Assembly: GCA_025093985.1 (NCBI GenBank)
Contig: JACAAK010000019.1
Location: 248,001 to 312,000 of the forward strand
Origin: Calvatia gigantea
Taxonomy: Eukaryota > Basidiomycota > Agaricomycetes > Agaricales > Lycoperdaceae
DNA: 64,000 nucleotides
Direction: 5' to 3'
The translations under genes were made by a program, and so were the position numbers. The notes beneath the pieces are model-generated. The model was not told the DNA's origin. It did no database searches and saw only the letters and a program-made list of their open reading frames with translations. Positions 22,925-34,959 of the stretch are shown piece after piece (position 1 is the first letter of the stretch; the number at the start of each line of letters is the position of its first letter).

Positions 22925-23554
22925 TGTTACAAACTTAACCACAGACTAACTCCTTCTCTATTAGCATATTAACCTTCTCTGTAGACTTTTCCTTTTCCTT
23001 TTCCATATACCCTAGTCCAATCTTTATTTATGTATTATATGTACTTCTGGTTCATCTTCTTATAACTCATTCCAAGTCATGTTTCTGTTTATATCTTGCA
23101 CTTCTCACTAATGGACTTCTATCTACTCATTTCTGTCTTCTTGTGGCTCATATTGCTTCTTTTCTATTCATTACTTATTCCCTATGACTCCTTAGATTAC
23201 CAATTAACCTGTAGTAGTCTTCCATTGACTTATACCCTTTTACTATGTAATTACTCACCTCTTATGTGTAGCTAGTATATAAACCTTAAGTAGTACACTT
23301 GTATTACCTTAGGTTATTCTAGTAACAAGCTTTCCTATCTTCACTTGTCTGCTACAAGGCTAATAACCTTGGGGACTGCAGTGGCACTTAACTTGGACTT
23401 CTCAGACAAGTGCAAGCTTTTACTCAAGGGAGCAATCTGAAGTCTGCACAGAAGTCATTGAGACTTGCTGAATACTCCTGGACTATAGTGTTAAACCTCT
23501 TCCTGAGTGGAAATGATCTGGGCCTGGTTGTGAAGTAGAGTAATATATATAACA
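22925..23554 (+). repeat. B3 5' LTR (630 bp)
   Basis: Decayed B LTR from TGTTACAAACTTAACCAC to ATATATAACA, preceding a family B leader. It keeps the TATATAA box and the AGGTTATTCT start/self-primer, and the leader retains the complementary AGAATAACCT two bases after the LTR. Confidence 0.9.
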
Positions 23555-24093
23555 TAAGAATAACCTCACTTCTTCTCTTGTTTCTATACAACTCCTGTTT
23601 CTTATGGCCAGCTTCTGCCAATTATTCCTCCATCCAGTTGACATCAAGAAGCCTTCTGGGTAATAGGGTTAAGAAGAGTAGAACTTCAAGTCTACTAGGT
23701 TTTCATCCTTCATAAGTAGTGTTGAGTAGAGCAGGACTGTTCACTGCTAGTCTCTTATTTTCTGTTATCCTCCATGTATTGACATGTTAAAAAGCCTCTG
23801 CCTAGTAGCATTGAGTAGAGCGGGCCTGGTCACCACTTTCTGTTTTTCTTCACTACATCTTGAAAAGGGAAATGTCTCTCATACCCTCCTTTCTCTCCAG
23901 AATGATTATTCTATACCCCAACTCAAAATTCCTTTGAATCACCTACTACACCACCACTCCAATGTGCCCACCAATCAGAAGGACCTTCAGTACCATACCT
24001 GGAAAGAATCTATTACACCCCATGAATGAGATCTCAAAAACCTAAACTACTACAAGAACTACCAGCACCTACAAGAAAATCTAATGAACCAGA
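23555..24093 (+). other. B3 leader and gag N-terminus, with internal duplication
   Basis: Matches the B1 and B2 leader, but a segment around TGTTGAGTAGAGCRGG-CTG occurs twice (near 23718 and 23810), so about 90-100 bp appears to be tandemly duplicated. Gag-type sequence (blocks matching GNVPYTLL and IYHTPRTRSQKPK of B2) follows until B2 interrupts at the target CCAGA. Confidence 0.65.
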
Positions 24094-24721
24094 TGTTATG
24101 TGCGTTACCTTACTTCGCAACCGGGCCCGGATCGTCTCCACTCAGGGAGAGGTTCAATGCTATAGCCCAGGAGTATTAGACAAGTCTCAATGACTTCTGT
24201 GCAGGCTTCGGATCGCTCCCTCGAGTAGAAGCTCGCGCTTGCCTGAGAAGTCCGAGTTAAGTGTCACTGCAGTCCCCAAGGTTGTTAGCCTTGTAGCAGA
24301 CGAGCGAAGATAAGGAAGCTTGTTACTAGAATAACCTGAAGTAATACAAAGTACTACTTAAGGTTTATATACTAGCTACGAATAGGCGATGAGAGATTAC
24401 GTAGTAAGTAGATATGAGTCAATGCGAACTACTACGGGTTAATTGGTAATCTAAGGAATCATAGGGATAGGCGAGATGAATACAGAAGAACGAGTATGAG
24501 TCATAAGAAGATAGAGTCAGGTAAGGAGAAATACGATGATGGGAAAAGATGAGGATGAAACAGGAACATGATTCAGAATGAATCATAAGAAGCAAAGGTA
24601 GAAGTACATGTGATAAATAAATAAAGAATGGACCGGGGTATACAAGAAGAAGAATGGAAAGTCCGTACGGAAGGTTAATACGTTGATGCGGAGAGTCCAG
24701 GGGTGTGGTAAGTTCGTAACA
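24094..24721 (-). repeat. B2 3' LTR
   Basis: Begins TGTTATGTGCGTTACC and ends GTTCGTAACA in + orientation, 628 bp. Differs from the 5' LTR at four sites, each a CpG turned to TpG or CpA in one copy. Confidence 0.96.
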
Positions 24722-24753
24722 TTAGCCCGTCTCTAGATAAATTACTCCGAAAT

Positions 24754-26571
24754 TTACGTGGATAGGACTGAGTAGTCCAAAGATACTCCGTCGTCGTAAT
24801 ATTCGTCGTCGAAGGCATCGCGGGGGTTTTCCAATACTTGTTCTTGGAATCGTTGTTTCATATTTTCAACAGCTTGAACGTGGTCGACATATTTCGGGCA
24901 ATCTTCTGGCTTGTGTTTTGGATTGAGAGTTTCGCAGAGTCGGCAGAAATATTGGGGGCAGGTCCAGCGGTAATGGCCAGGGCGGGTTTTTCGACAAATG
25001 GGACAAGTGGTATGGGCACAATCACTGGCCCAGTGACCTACAGCAGGGAGGTGAAGTTTGGCACATTTTTCACAAAAGGCCTTCGGGTCGAAGTTCGGGT
25101 TGTTCATAGCTCGGGGTTGGGTTGGGGTTCTTCCTCGTCCTGAGTTAGGATCGAGGGGTTTTCGAATAGGTTTCGGAGGCTTAGAAGTTGATCCAGTTGG
25201 CCCATTAAGTTGTGTATGGCCGTTTCGAATTGTTCGGGTGGGATTTGTCCGTCTGGATGGGAGAGATGTGGATGGGGAAGGTACATGCAGTTTGGGGGAG
25301 GGTTCTCTCGTGGGGGAATGGGCTTGTTGGTGTGGTCTGACCTTAGAAGGGCCAGTTCGCTGGTTGGGTGGGATAGGCTTAACGCTATGCTCGTTGAGGT
25401 AGCGGGCGTAAGCCTGAGGTAATCCAAGGCTTTGTGATGCCTGGATAAATAGGGCCGCTCGATTGGTAGCGTGCTCATAATCCCGAGAAAGATGTTCGAG
25501 CTGTGAAATGGCGTCGCAGATAAAGCGCCAGTGATTTCGCTGATTGGCATTATGTAGATATTCGGTGCGGAAGCGAGTTCGATGGCCTCCCTTGAGGACC
25601 ATCGTGCGGAGGGATCCCTCAGATGAGAAATCAGTTCTAGCCCATAACTCCATGGGCGAAGGTCTATCGTTCGTAGAGGGGGGTTCGGGGGAGAAGCTGC
25701 TTCGTCTGTCGGGGTCTCGGTCGGATGGGTTGGCTGCGATGTAACCCGCGGCCGAGTGTTCGGTGGGGTGTAGTTCGTCCCAGGCTGACCTGGGGGGTTT
25801 CGGATTGACAGTGGTAGCTGTGGGGGACTTTGGAGAGGGGCCGGCGGTAGAGGGGGGAATGTGTCGTTGGTCGAGGACAGGAAGTTCTGCCCTAACAGAT
25901 TTCGGGATCCCAGCTCGCTCCGAGGGGAGTGTTGGGGTGGGGTTGTCGGCCCGGATTGGGTAGACGTACTTTGGTTTCGGTGACCAGAGGAGCCGCTGTG
26001 GGGTTGATTTCGTGTCATAGGTAGCAGTATGGGGAGTGGCTCCGGCGACGACATTGGAGAAAGAGACTGGCGGGTCTCTTGGTTCGGGGTTGTTGGATGG
26101 GTTTGGTACCTCTGTTCACTGGGGATTAGGTTGGGATACAGCGGGGCTGCTTCCCATTCTTGTTGGGTAGGTGAGTCTATCCCAGAGGGTACTGGGAGAT
26201 GATTCGGTGGAGGGGGGAATGTAGACGCAATCTGGACCGACGAAGACGTCGACCCAGAATTGTTTGTTCTGGTCTGCGAATTGTTGGAGCTCGTCTTTGG
26301 TAAAGACGGCATTCGGGAGGGTGATAATGGGTTTCTCGAGCAGTTCGTTAATTTGGACAGTGGGCAGAATTGGGGTTTCGTGGCCCACAGGTGTGACGGT
26401 GGGAGGGTAGGATATAGAAATATGAGGGGAGGAGGAAAGAGAATGGGCCTTTCTGATTGGGGAATTGTTCTTTGTAGAAAAGGAAGAGATTGAAGAGAGA
26501 GAAGGAGAGGGGGATGAGGCTACAATGGCCACTTTCTTTCCCTTCTTATAGTTCTTCTGGGTTGGTGCCAT
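24754..26571 (-). pseudogene. B2 ORF3, nearly intact triple CCHC-knuckle protein
   Basis: Reads MAPTQKNYKKGKK from 26571 to YSVLST and a TAA at 24754, about 605 codons, with one premature stop (TGA at 26116-26118, CGA in B1). Domain order: basic N-terminus; FTKDELQQFADQNKQ block; Pro/Ser-rich middle; block MELWARTDFSSEGSL to AYARYLNEHS that looks helical; Pro-rich hinge; then CEKC...H...C, CPIC...H...C and CRLC...H...C units (about 25075-24900); acidic tail DDEYYDDG. It lies after pol, where env sits in errantiviruses, but has no signal peptide, membrane segment or glycosylation-rich ectodomain. A second nucleocapsid-like or chaperone role is an inference from the knuckles. Confidence 0.8.
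25104..26312 (-). other. Long overlapping reading frame inside B2 ORF3
   Basis: A second frame starting MPSLPKTSSNN stays open for 402 codons across the ORF3 middle. In B1 the same frame is broken at three sites only, two of which are CGA in B2. The product would be Pro/Ser/Thr-rich with no recognisable domain. The main frame carries the conserved Cys/His units, so this may simply reflect codon composition. I list it because of its length. Confidence 0.3.
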
Positions 26572-26632
26572 TGGTGGTTCGGTTTGTGGAAGTGTTGTTA
26601 AGGAATGATGGAGAAGTTGGGTGAATCCTGGA

Positions 26633-29600
26633 TTATTTATATCTTTTAGGTGGGATGGGAACTAGGTGGTGTTCTCGTTGGTATTTTCGTAACATTTCTT
26701 GGGCATGTGGTAAGAGTTGTGCTTCGTTTTCCCAAGAGTTTTCTTCGTGGCTGTAACCTTTCCACTTGATGTAGTATTCCCTTTGTTTATTCTTGGTTCT
26801 ATGGTTCAAGATGCCTTCGATTTCATATTCTTCTTCTCCTTCTATTATGTCAGGGAGGGGTGGTTGTGGGTTTGATCCATGGATATTGTTTTCGGTGTAT
26901 TCGGAGAGAAGGGTAGTGTGGAATACGTTGTGAATCTTCCATGTTTCAGGTAGTTTCAGTCGGTAGGAGAGCGGTGATAAGACTTCTTTGATAGTGAACG
27001 GTCCAAGGCGTTTTGGTGCGATCTTGTTTGATTTGAATGGGAGTTTCAGGTTTCTCTGTTCAAGCCACACTTTTTGTCCTAGGGTGAAGGGTTTGAATTT
27101 TGCTTTGATTCGTTGTTCCATGCATTCCATAGCTAGTTTGTGGGCAGCAATTGCTTCTCTTCGTGCATAGTCTAGGAGTTCTATTCGTTCTTCAGTAGTG
27201 GTGAAGTTTGATTCCTCCAGAATGGTGGGTATTCCATGGGGTTTTGTTCCATACATGAGTTCAAAAGGGGTTTGTTTCCGGTCTGAATGTGTTCATGAAT
27301 TGTGGGAGAATTCGAGGATTGGGAGTGCTTTAGACCAGGAGGAGGGATTTCCTGTACAGTAGATAGATAGGTACGCTGCAATTTCCTGATTGAATCGTTC
27401 TGTTGTTCCATCCGATTGAGGGTGGTAGGCTGATGAGAATGATTGGGTGATTCCAAGTTGTTTCATGAGAGCTTGACTGGAGTTTGCTCGGAATCTGGGG
27501 TCACGGTCGGAGATTATCTTGTCCGGTAGTCCGAATCTGGTGTAGACCTTGTCTATAATTATGTCGGCAATTCCTTTGGCAGTGATTTCCTTTGTACAAG
27601 GAGTGAGAATTACCCCCTTCGTAAGTCCATGGTCCACTATGGACAAGATTGAGTCAAATCCGTGGGATTTTGGCAAATCAGTCAGCAGATCCATAGCGAT
27701 ATGGGCGAATGGTCTGGTAGATATCGGCGGTGGTATCGGTTACAACGAAGGGTGGGAAGGATTTCGGTTAATTTTGAATTGTTGGCATTCGCTGCATCCT
27801 TTAACATAATTTCGTACGAAGGTACTCATTCCTGGCCAATATACTTCAGCTTTGGCGAGGCAATAAGTTTCTTGTTCTCCAGGGTGTCCGACCGAAGGGT
27901 GGTCGTGGTATCGTTGGATGACACGTCGGCGGAGTTCCATGTCTTCTGGGATGATGATCTTCCCTTCGAATGTCATAAGATGTCCATGTGGCCTGGGAAT
28001 CATCCCGTATTTCGGATTTATTGCTTCTGGTGATTCTGATAGAAGTCGTTTCATGGCTTCCGTGGTGATTTTGTCATATTTCGATGATTTTACGATGTCG
28101 TTCTGTAATTCTTGATCAACTACGGAAATGAATAGTTCGTTGGGTAGTACAGTGATTTCCCTGAGGAATACTTCCTCAGGTAAGACAATAATATTTTCGT
28201 TGTCATTGTCATCATCTGGGGTGTGATCTGGTCGACATGAGAGGGCATCGGCGGCAGGTATTTTGGTTCCTGGGACATGTTCAATTGCGAAGTCGAAGTG
28301 TGAGAGGAAACCAAGCCATCGAGCTTGTCTTCTGGAGATATTTTGGGGCTTTCTCCAAAAGGTGAGGTTCTTGTGATCAGTTCATATGGTTACGCGATGT
28401 TGGGCTCCTTCTAGGTAATGTCGCCATTCTTCTAGTGCCGTGATTATGGCAAGGAGTTCCCTGTCGTGTATTTCGTAGTTTCGTTGGGTAGGATTGAATG
28501 CTTTGGATAGGAAAGCTACTGGGTGGTAGTTTCTGTTCATGTCTTGCTGTGATAAGACTGCTCCCAAGGCGTATTTCGAGGCATCGGTTTCGATAAAGAA
28601 GGGTTTTGTTTGGTCTGGCATCAGCAAAACGGGTTTCTTCATGAATTCGGATTTTAGTTGGCTGAAGGCTTCGTTTGCTTTGTGTTCCCATTCGAATTTC
28701 TTTGTTTTGGATAGAAGAGCATTAAGCGGTCGAGAGATGTCGGCATAGCGATGTATGAATTTTCGGTAGAAGTTACAGAATCCCATGAATTTTCTGACAT
28801 CGCGGGTAGTGCGGGGTAAAGGCCATTCTTCTATTCCACGGAGTTTGGTGTTGTCCATTTCGATCTTGTCAGGGGAGATTATCATGCCGAGATATTCTAG
28901 ATGGATTTTATCGAATTCGCATTTTTCTAGTTTCAGGTATAGATCGTTGTCTTTCAAGATCTGAAGTGCTTCTAGAGTAAGGCAATCCATTTCTTCCTGA
29001 GTTTTTGCGTAGATGAGGATGTCGTCCATATAGATTATAATTCCTCCTTTATCTAGCATCTTTGCGAATATGGTGTCCATCATCTTTTGGAAGGTGGCTG
29101 GGGAGTTGCACATTCCAAAGAACATAACGTTCGGTTCGTAAAGTCCAATTGGAGTTTTGAATGCGGCTTTCCATTGGTCTCCTTCTCGAATACGGATGTT
29201 GTTGTATCCAAGTCGGACGTCCATTTTCGTGAATAGTTTTGCTCCTTGAAGTTTGTCCATAATTGTTGTTATCATAGGAATAGGGTACGCGTTCTTCTTG
29301 GTATGTTTGTTTAGATAACGGTAATCTTGGCATGGTCGAAGTTTCCCGTCCTTCTTTCCTACGAAGAAGAAGGATGAGGCCATGGGAGATTCAGATTCTC
29401 AGATGTATCCTTTTCGGAGGTTTTCGTTTATGAATTTCTTGAGTTCTTCGGTTTCAAGGGGTGATAAGGGGTACGTTTTCCCTAGTTCCGGTTTGAAGGT
29501 ATCCAAGAGTTCGATTTTATGGTCGTATGGCCTGGGAGGGGGGAATTGTTCGGATTTCTTCGTGTCGAAGAGTGAAGCGAATTTCTTGTATTTCCTGGGT

Positions 29601-30394
29601 ACCTTTGTATCGGTTTTTGGGGTTGATTTTTGTGCGAGACTTGTAGCTTGGGTGATCTTCGTATTGATTTCGAGTTCATGTGGAGTTTGAGTGATTTCGT
29701 AGAGCTTGTGTTCCAAATGGAATTCATCGAAATCAATGTTTTCCAAGTAGAGTTTGAGTTCATCGATAGAGAGTTCAGGTTCTTCTGAATGGATGATCGC
29801 TTCGAAGACTTTTACAGCAAGTGGGTCAAAGTCTTCATCTAGGTAGGTGTAACGTTCGGTATCATTCATTTCATGGATGTCTAAGGCGATTTCGTTGATA
29901 GTGGTAGGTCCGTTTGTGGATTTTACAATTAAGGGTATGATGTTGTCGTTGTTTCGCCATTTGAACTCTTGAGTAGTCCAATTTATGTCTGGGTTCGTTT
30001 GTTGTAGCCATGGGTATCCTAGGATTAGATCTTTGGATCCTATTCCTGAGACGTAGGCTTCGAATTGACATTGTTTTCCATCAATTAAGGCGTTCAATTC
30101 AACACTTTCATAGATTGATCCATTTTCATTGGAGGTTCCATCCGCATTGGATACTTTGATAGGATGTTTAATAGGGTGTGTTCATAGTCCATAAATGTTT
30201 ATAAAGTTCGAGGAGATGAAGTTTCCTTGGGCTCCAGAGTCAATTAGAGCAGTGACTGGGATATTTCGTAAATGGTTCTGATTGAGTTTGATAGGGAGAA
30301 AGATTGATGCTTTATTGTCTGAGGTAGGGAGTTTTATTAGATTGATTTGTGGGTCACCCAGCGATTCCTTTACAGGATCGGGTGACACCTTCAA
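26633..30394 (-). pseudogene. B2 pol polyprotein, nearly intact
   Basis: About 1253 codons in the -1 frame after gag. Protease ALIDSGAQGNFIS (about 30245); RT from MASSFFFVGKKDGKLRPC (29383) with intact YMDDIL near 29025; RNase H with FIETDASKYALG and [17 protein letters not shown]; integrase zinc region with HPGEQETY and GCSECQQF; DDE core with MDLLTDLPKSHGFDS, ISDRDPRF and TERFNQEIA; GPY/F-like linker; chromodomain EEEYEIEGIL and YIKWKGYSHEENSWE. Premature stops: TGA at about 30182, 29397, 28379 and 27293, TAA at 27740. Two of the TGA codons (before ESESPMASS and after HRVTI) are shared with B1. A chromovirus polyprotein that would act in virus-like particles and the nucleus. Confidence 0.9.
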
Positions 30395-30400
30395 AAATCC
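30353..30400 (-). promoter_or_regulatory. Predicted -1 frameshift signal between gag and pol (B2)
   Basis: Same design as in B1: T5 run ending in the gag TGA (complement of TCAAAAATC at 30391-30399), then a 7-bp stem formed by 30380-30386 and 30353-30359 around a 20-nt loop. The loop differs by one base from B1 while the stem is unchanged. Confidence 0.55.
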
Positions 30401-32466
30401 CCGAAGGGCTTGAGCGTTGGATCAGAGATATATGCTTCTCTGAATTCCATTCTTTCGTCCGTTGGGAGTTCTCTGATCATTGCTTGGATATCGAGTGCAG
30501 AGATCTTTCGGGTTTGATTAGGAGCGGCACCGGAGTAATTCCTGGAAGCTTGAGGTTGTGAGGGTTGTGCATAACGGGGTGGTTGCATGAATCTTCTTTG
30601 TGGTGGGTGGGGTCGTCTAGGAGGTGGTTTTTCCTTGGACAGGTTTGGGTCAGGATTTGGACAATTGCTGATAAGGTGTCCAAATTTTCCGCATCCTATG
30701 CATTTCCCAGCTTTGTAGCGAGCGACTTGTTCAGCAGTAAATACTGCGTTTAATTGTAATTCCGGGTCATCCAAGTCATAGCCTTCATGAGTGTAGTCTT
30801 GCTCTGGAGGATACAGTTCTTCGTCTTCGTAAGGTGGTTCGTAGGGGTCTTGAGGTTCTGCCTGTACTTCATGTATGGTTCGTGCAGGTTGGCGATTTGG
30901 TTGAAAATGAGTGTGGTAGGTTGGTTGGAAACAGGGTGGTTGGTAGGGGGTTGGGTTTTGAGGGAAGTTTCTAGGCCACATTGCGTCAGCTTGACGATTG
31001 ACAGAGTCTCGTCGTACTGCATTGGTATACCATTCAGCAATGGTTTCGGGTGGTCCTTCTTTTCTAGTCCATACTTCTCTTGCGAGATTAGGATTGAGTC
31101 CTCGTTTATATTGTTCAATTAATGCTTCATTGTCTTGAATTCCTCCGATAGATGCAAGGCGTTGGAATTCAAGATTAAAGTCTGCTGCAGAGGACTTATT
31201 TTGCTTCAATTCGTACCATTGTCTTCGTGCAGTGATTTGTTCATCTACTGGAGTGAAGTGTTTCAAGATTTCAATTTCGAATTCTTCGAAGGTAGAGTAT
31301 CTCCAAGGGATGGGCTTTTCATGGGCATCGGTAATTCGGCTTTTGTAATATTGTTCAGACCAGGATCCGGCTTTCCCTTCGACCATAAGGCCGAGGACGA
31401 ATCTGATCTGTCGTTGGTCATCCGTAAATGCTCTAGGGTTCATTTCGAGATAGTTTTTGACTAGCATCCACCAGGTTTTAAATCGGGGGTTTGTTCCGTC
31501 GAAGTTTGGGGGCTTTTGTCCGATTTCTTTCGAATTCCCATCGTTTCCTACAAATTGAATGGCTGGAGTACGATGTCTTCGTCGACCTCCTCCTTCTCTT
31601 CCAATGGAGAAAGAGGACGGAGTGAATGAACCATGGCTGGAGTTTTGTGAAGAGGGAGGGGAGGGAGAGGGCGCTTTTCCTTGTCAACCTCTACGGAGAG
31701 AATCTTCTCCAGGTGTTCTTCGTCGTCCAATTCCGAAGATGGGAGTTGTAGCTCCTGATCGGGGTGGTGGTTGGTCGGTTGGTTCATTATTTGTTTCAGT
31801 TTGCGTTTGAGTGGAAGTAGCCATGCCTTCGATTTCTGGATGAATTGGTTCTTGTGATTCAAGATCCGGGATATCTGGGTATTTGAGGGTGTCTGGAGTG
31901 TATATAAGATGGGTTCCTTCTCAATTGAGGATGTCTTGGAAGTCAGATGGATGTTCGGGCAACTGATGGAACGTCTCGTTGTCTTCGTTGTCTTCAAGGA
32001 CAGATGGTAAGGTGTGGGGGTTTTCGATTCCGAATTGGGAAGGGGATACGGCTCTGGATGGTGTCTGTGGTGGTGACTCTTGAGATGGACCTTGCTCGGG
32101 CGAATCGGGTCGAAAATAGTTGAATTTGCCACCTTGTGTTGGTTTCGGTGGTTCAGGCTCAGTGGATTTCCTAGTAAGTGCTGGTAATTCTTGTAGTAGT
32201 TTCGGTTTTTGTGATCTAGTGCGTGGGGTATGATAAATCCTTTCTAAGAATGGTGCAGAAGGTCCTTCTGGTTGATGAGTTTGTTTAGGCGGGGGAGTAG
32301 TAGGAGACTCGAATGAGTGTTGGGTTGGTGTATGGAATGATCGTTCTGGGGATGAGGAAGGAGGGTGTAAGGGACATTTCCCTTTTTGCGACGTGGTGAA
32401 GAAAGATAGATAGCGGTAGCCAGGCCCACTCTTCTCAACGCTACTTGGCGGAGGACAGATAAACAA
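30391..32466 (-). pseudogene. B2 gag
   Basis: About 691 codons from a possible ATG at 32466 (MFICPPPSSVEKSGP) to the shifty TGA. That ATG is not conserved in B1 or B3, so the true start is uncertain. Pro-rich N-terminus; Arg-rich GIGRRR and GGGRRRHR stretches; capsid core from PPNFDGTNPRFKTWW to VRRDSVNRQAD (31510-30980); Pro/Gln-rich spacer; single CCHC knuckle CIGCGKFGHLISNC near 30700; C-terminal KISALDIQAMIRELP. One premature TGA at 31921 (CGA in B1). Confidence 0.87.
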
Positions 32467-32601
32467 ATCAGTGGACCCGAAGTTCCACTCTTCTTAACCT
32501 TATTACCGGGAAGGCTTCTCAACGTCAACTGGACGGAGGGATAGTCGGCAGAAGCTGGCCGTAAGAGACTGGAGTCGTATAGAAACGAGAGAAGGGAGGA
32601 G

Positions 32602-32611
32602 AGGTTATTCT
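32602..32611 (-). other. Predicted self-priming primer-binding site of B2
   Basis: On the minus strand this reads AGAATAACCT, two bases after the 5' LTR. It is complementary to AGGTTATTCT in the same LTR (32848-32857, minus strand), about 34 nt after TATATAA (32885-32891). Confidence 0.6.
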
Positions 32612-32613
32612 TA

Positions 32614-33241
32614 TGTTATGTGCGTTACCTTACTTCGCAACCGGGCCCGGATCATCTCCACTCAGGGAGAGGTTCAACGCTATAGCCCAGGAGTATTAGA
32701 CAAGTCTCAATGACTTCTGTGCAGGCTTCGGATCGCTCCCTCGAGTAGAAGCTCGTGCTTGCCTGAGAAGTCCGAGTTAAGTGTCACTGCAGTCCCCAAG
32801 GTTGTTAGCCTTGTAGCAGACGAGCGAAGATAAGGAAGCTTGTTACTAGAATAACCTGAAGTAATACAAAGTACTACTTAAGGTTTATATACTAGCTACG
32901 AATAGGCGATGAGAGATTACGTAGTAAGTAGATATGAGTCAATGCGAACTACTACGGGTTAATTGGTAATCTAAGGAATCATAGGGATAGGCGAGATGAA
33001 TACAGAAGAACGAGTATGAGTCATAAGAAGATAGAGTCAGGTAAGGAGAAATACGATGATGGGAAAAGATGAGGATGAAACAGGAACATGATTCAGAATG
33101 AATCATAAGAAGCAAAGGTAGAAGTACATGTGATAAATAAATAAAGAATGGACCGGGGTATACAAGAAGAAGAATGGAAAGTCCGTACGGAAGGTTAATA
33201 CGTTGATGCGGAGAGTCCGGGGGTGTGGTAAGTTCGTAACA
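32614..33241 (-). repeat. B2 5' LTR
   Basis: 628 bp, with the TATATAA box at 32885-32891 on the minus strand. Followed on the right by the CCAGA target duplicate and continuing B3 gag. Confidence 0.96.
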
Positions 33242-34633
33242 CCAGAACCCCCTGAGCCATCTCAAAGTGGCAAATATGACTATTTTCAACCCAATTCACC
33301 TGAACAAGGCCCACCTCAGGAATTGCCACCACAAATACTGTCCAGAGCCATATCCCCTTCCCAATTTGGAATTGAAAACCCCCAACCCTTACCAGCAATC
33401 CTTGAAGACAACTCTGATGATGAAACATTCCATCAGTTGCCTAAACATCCAGACAAAGTATCAGACTTCTCCAGTAGAGAAGGAAATCACCTTTTATATA
33501 CTCCAGACACCCTCAAATACCCAGACATCCCTAGTTTCAAATCCTAAGAACCAGTACATCCAGAAACCAAAATGATGGCTACTTCAACTCTAACTCAAAC
33601 TCAAACAAGTACTCAGCCACCCCCAGATCAACCACCTTCCAGAACATCAACCCTAATATTTGGAATTGGAACATGAAGACCTCCCAGCAGAAGGTCTCCC
33701 AGTAGAGGTTAAAGAGGCAGAGCACCCTCTCCCTTCTCTTCCTTATCACAAAGTCCCAGCAATGCTCCATCCACTCCATTCTCTTTTTTGCTTGGAGGAG
33801 GAGGCTGACAAAGACATTGAACTTCTACAATTCAGTTTGTAGAGAATGATGGAAACTCAAAAGAAATCAGACAAAAACCACTGAACTTCGATGGAGTAAT
33901 GCCAAGATTCAAAACTTGGTGGATACTAGTCAAGAACTACTTTGAAATGAACCCCAGAGCCTTTACAGATGACCAACAACAGATCAGATTTGTCCTAGAC
34001 CTTATAGTCAAAGAAAAAGCCAGATCTTGGTCCAAACAATATTACACTAGTTGAATCACCAATGCTCAAGAAAAACTGGTACCATAGAGATACTCCACCT
34101 TCAAGGAGTTCAAAGTGGAAATCCTGAAGCACTTCACTCCAGTAGACAAACAAATTACTGCACAACAACAATGGAATGATTTAAGGCAGAACAAATCAAC
34201 TGCAGCAGACTTCAATCTCAAATTCCAACATCTTGCTTCAATTACAGGGATCCAGGATAACAAGGTGTTAATCAAACAATATAAACATGGACTTATACCT
34301 TCTCTTGCCTAAGAAATATGGACAAGAAAAGAAGAACTACCCAAAACTATTGAAGAATGGTATACAGATGCAGTACGATGTAATTCTGTTAATTACCAAG
34401 TGGATGCAATGTGGCCACAAAACTACCCTCAAAATCCAAACCCTTACCAGCTGCCATGATTCCCCCAACAAACCTACCAACCCTGCTTTCAACCAAACAA
34501 CCAACCCTGATGAACTATTCATGAAATACAAACTGAATTGCAAGACTACTACAAACTACTATATGAAGATGAGGACCAATATTATCCTGAACAGGAACAG
34601 GATAACCCCTCTAATATTCATGATCCAGATGAT
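33242..34633 (+). pseudogene. B3 gag, middle part
   Basis: Continues from 24093. Contains blocks equivalent to GKYDYFQPNSPEQGP, the Arg-rich region (now degraded), PRFKTWWILVKNYFEMNPRAF, and FKVEILKHFTPVDKQITAQQQW. Several stops and small shifts. It ends at the A2 target ATGAT. Confidence 0.82.
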
Positions 34634-34941
34634 TGTTACAACCTTAGTCAGGTGGAACCTCAGGTTGCAACTTAGGCTAAGACTTGAGGGTGAGTAAGGG
34701 AAGAGGAACTAGAGGTGGTTAAGCATACTGAATACAGGAGGATATATGTATGCTTAAATATATGAGGGTCATCCAGTTGAATGAATGGAGCTGCTATGTG
34801 AAACATCCAACAACAATGGTGTAGTAGTGTATGAGTCAATACTTGGAGATTGTTGAGACTAAGATAGATAAAACAAACATGCAATGGGTATGGAACAGAG
34901 ATGAGTACAGTGATGCAATGGAGACAGTGAAATCCACAACA
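34634..34941 (-). repeat. A2 3' LTR (308 bp)
   Basis: Starts TGTTACAACCTTAGTC and ends AAATCCACAACA in + orientation. The TTATCCCCCAATTAGG next to it is the complement of a polypurine-type tract. Confidence 0.92.
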
Positions 34942-34959
34942 TTATCCCCCAATTAGGCT

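Larger units (their letters stand above)
24094..33241 (-). mobile_element. Ty3/gypsy family B, full-length copy B2 (best preserved)
   Basis: Complete 9148-bp minus-strand element with two 628-bp LTRs, flanked by CCAGA (24089-24093 and 33242-33246). The LTRs differ at only four positions, all transitions at CpG, so this is the youngest full-length gypsy copy here. Gag, pol and ORF3 are close to open. About seven premature stops remain: six TGA (31921, 30182, 29397, 28379, 27293 and 26116 regions) and one TAA (27740). RT keeps its YMDD. It can serve as reference for the family. Confidence 0.95.
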
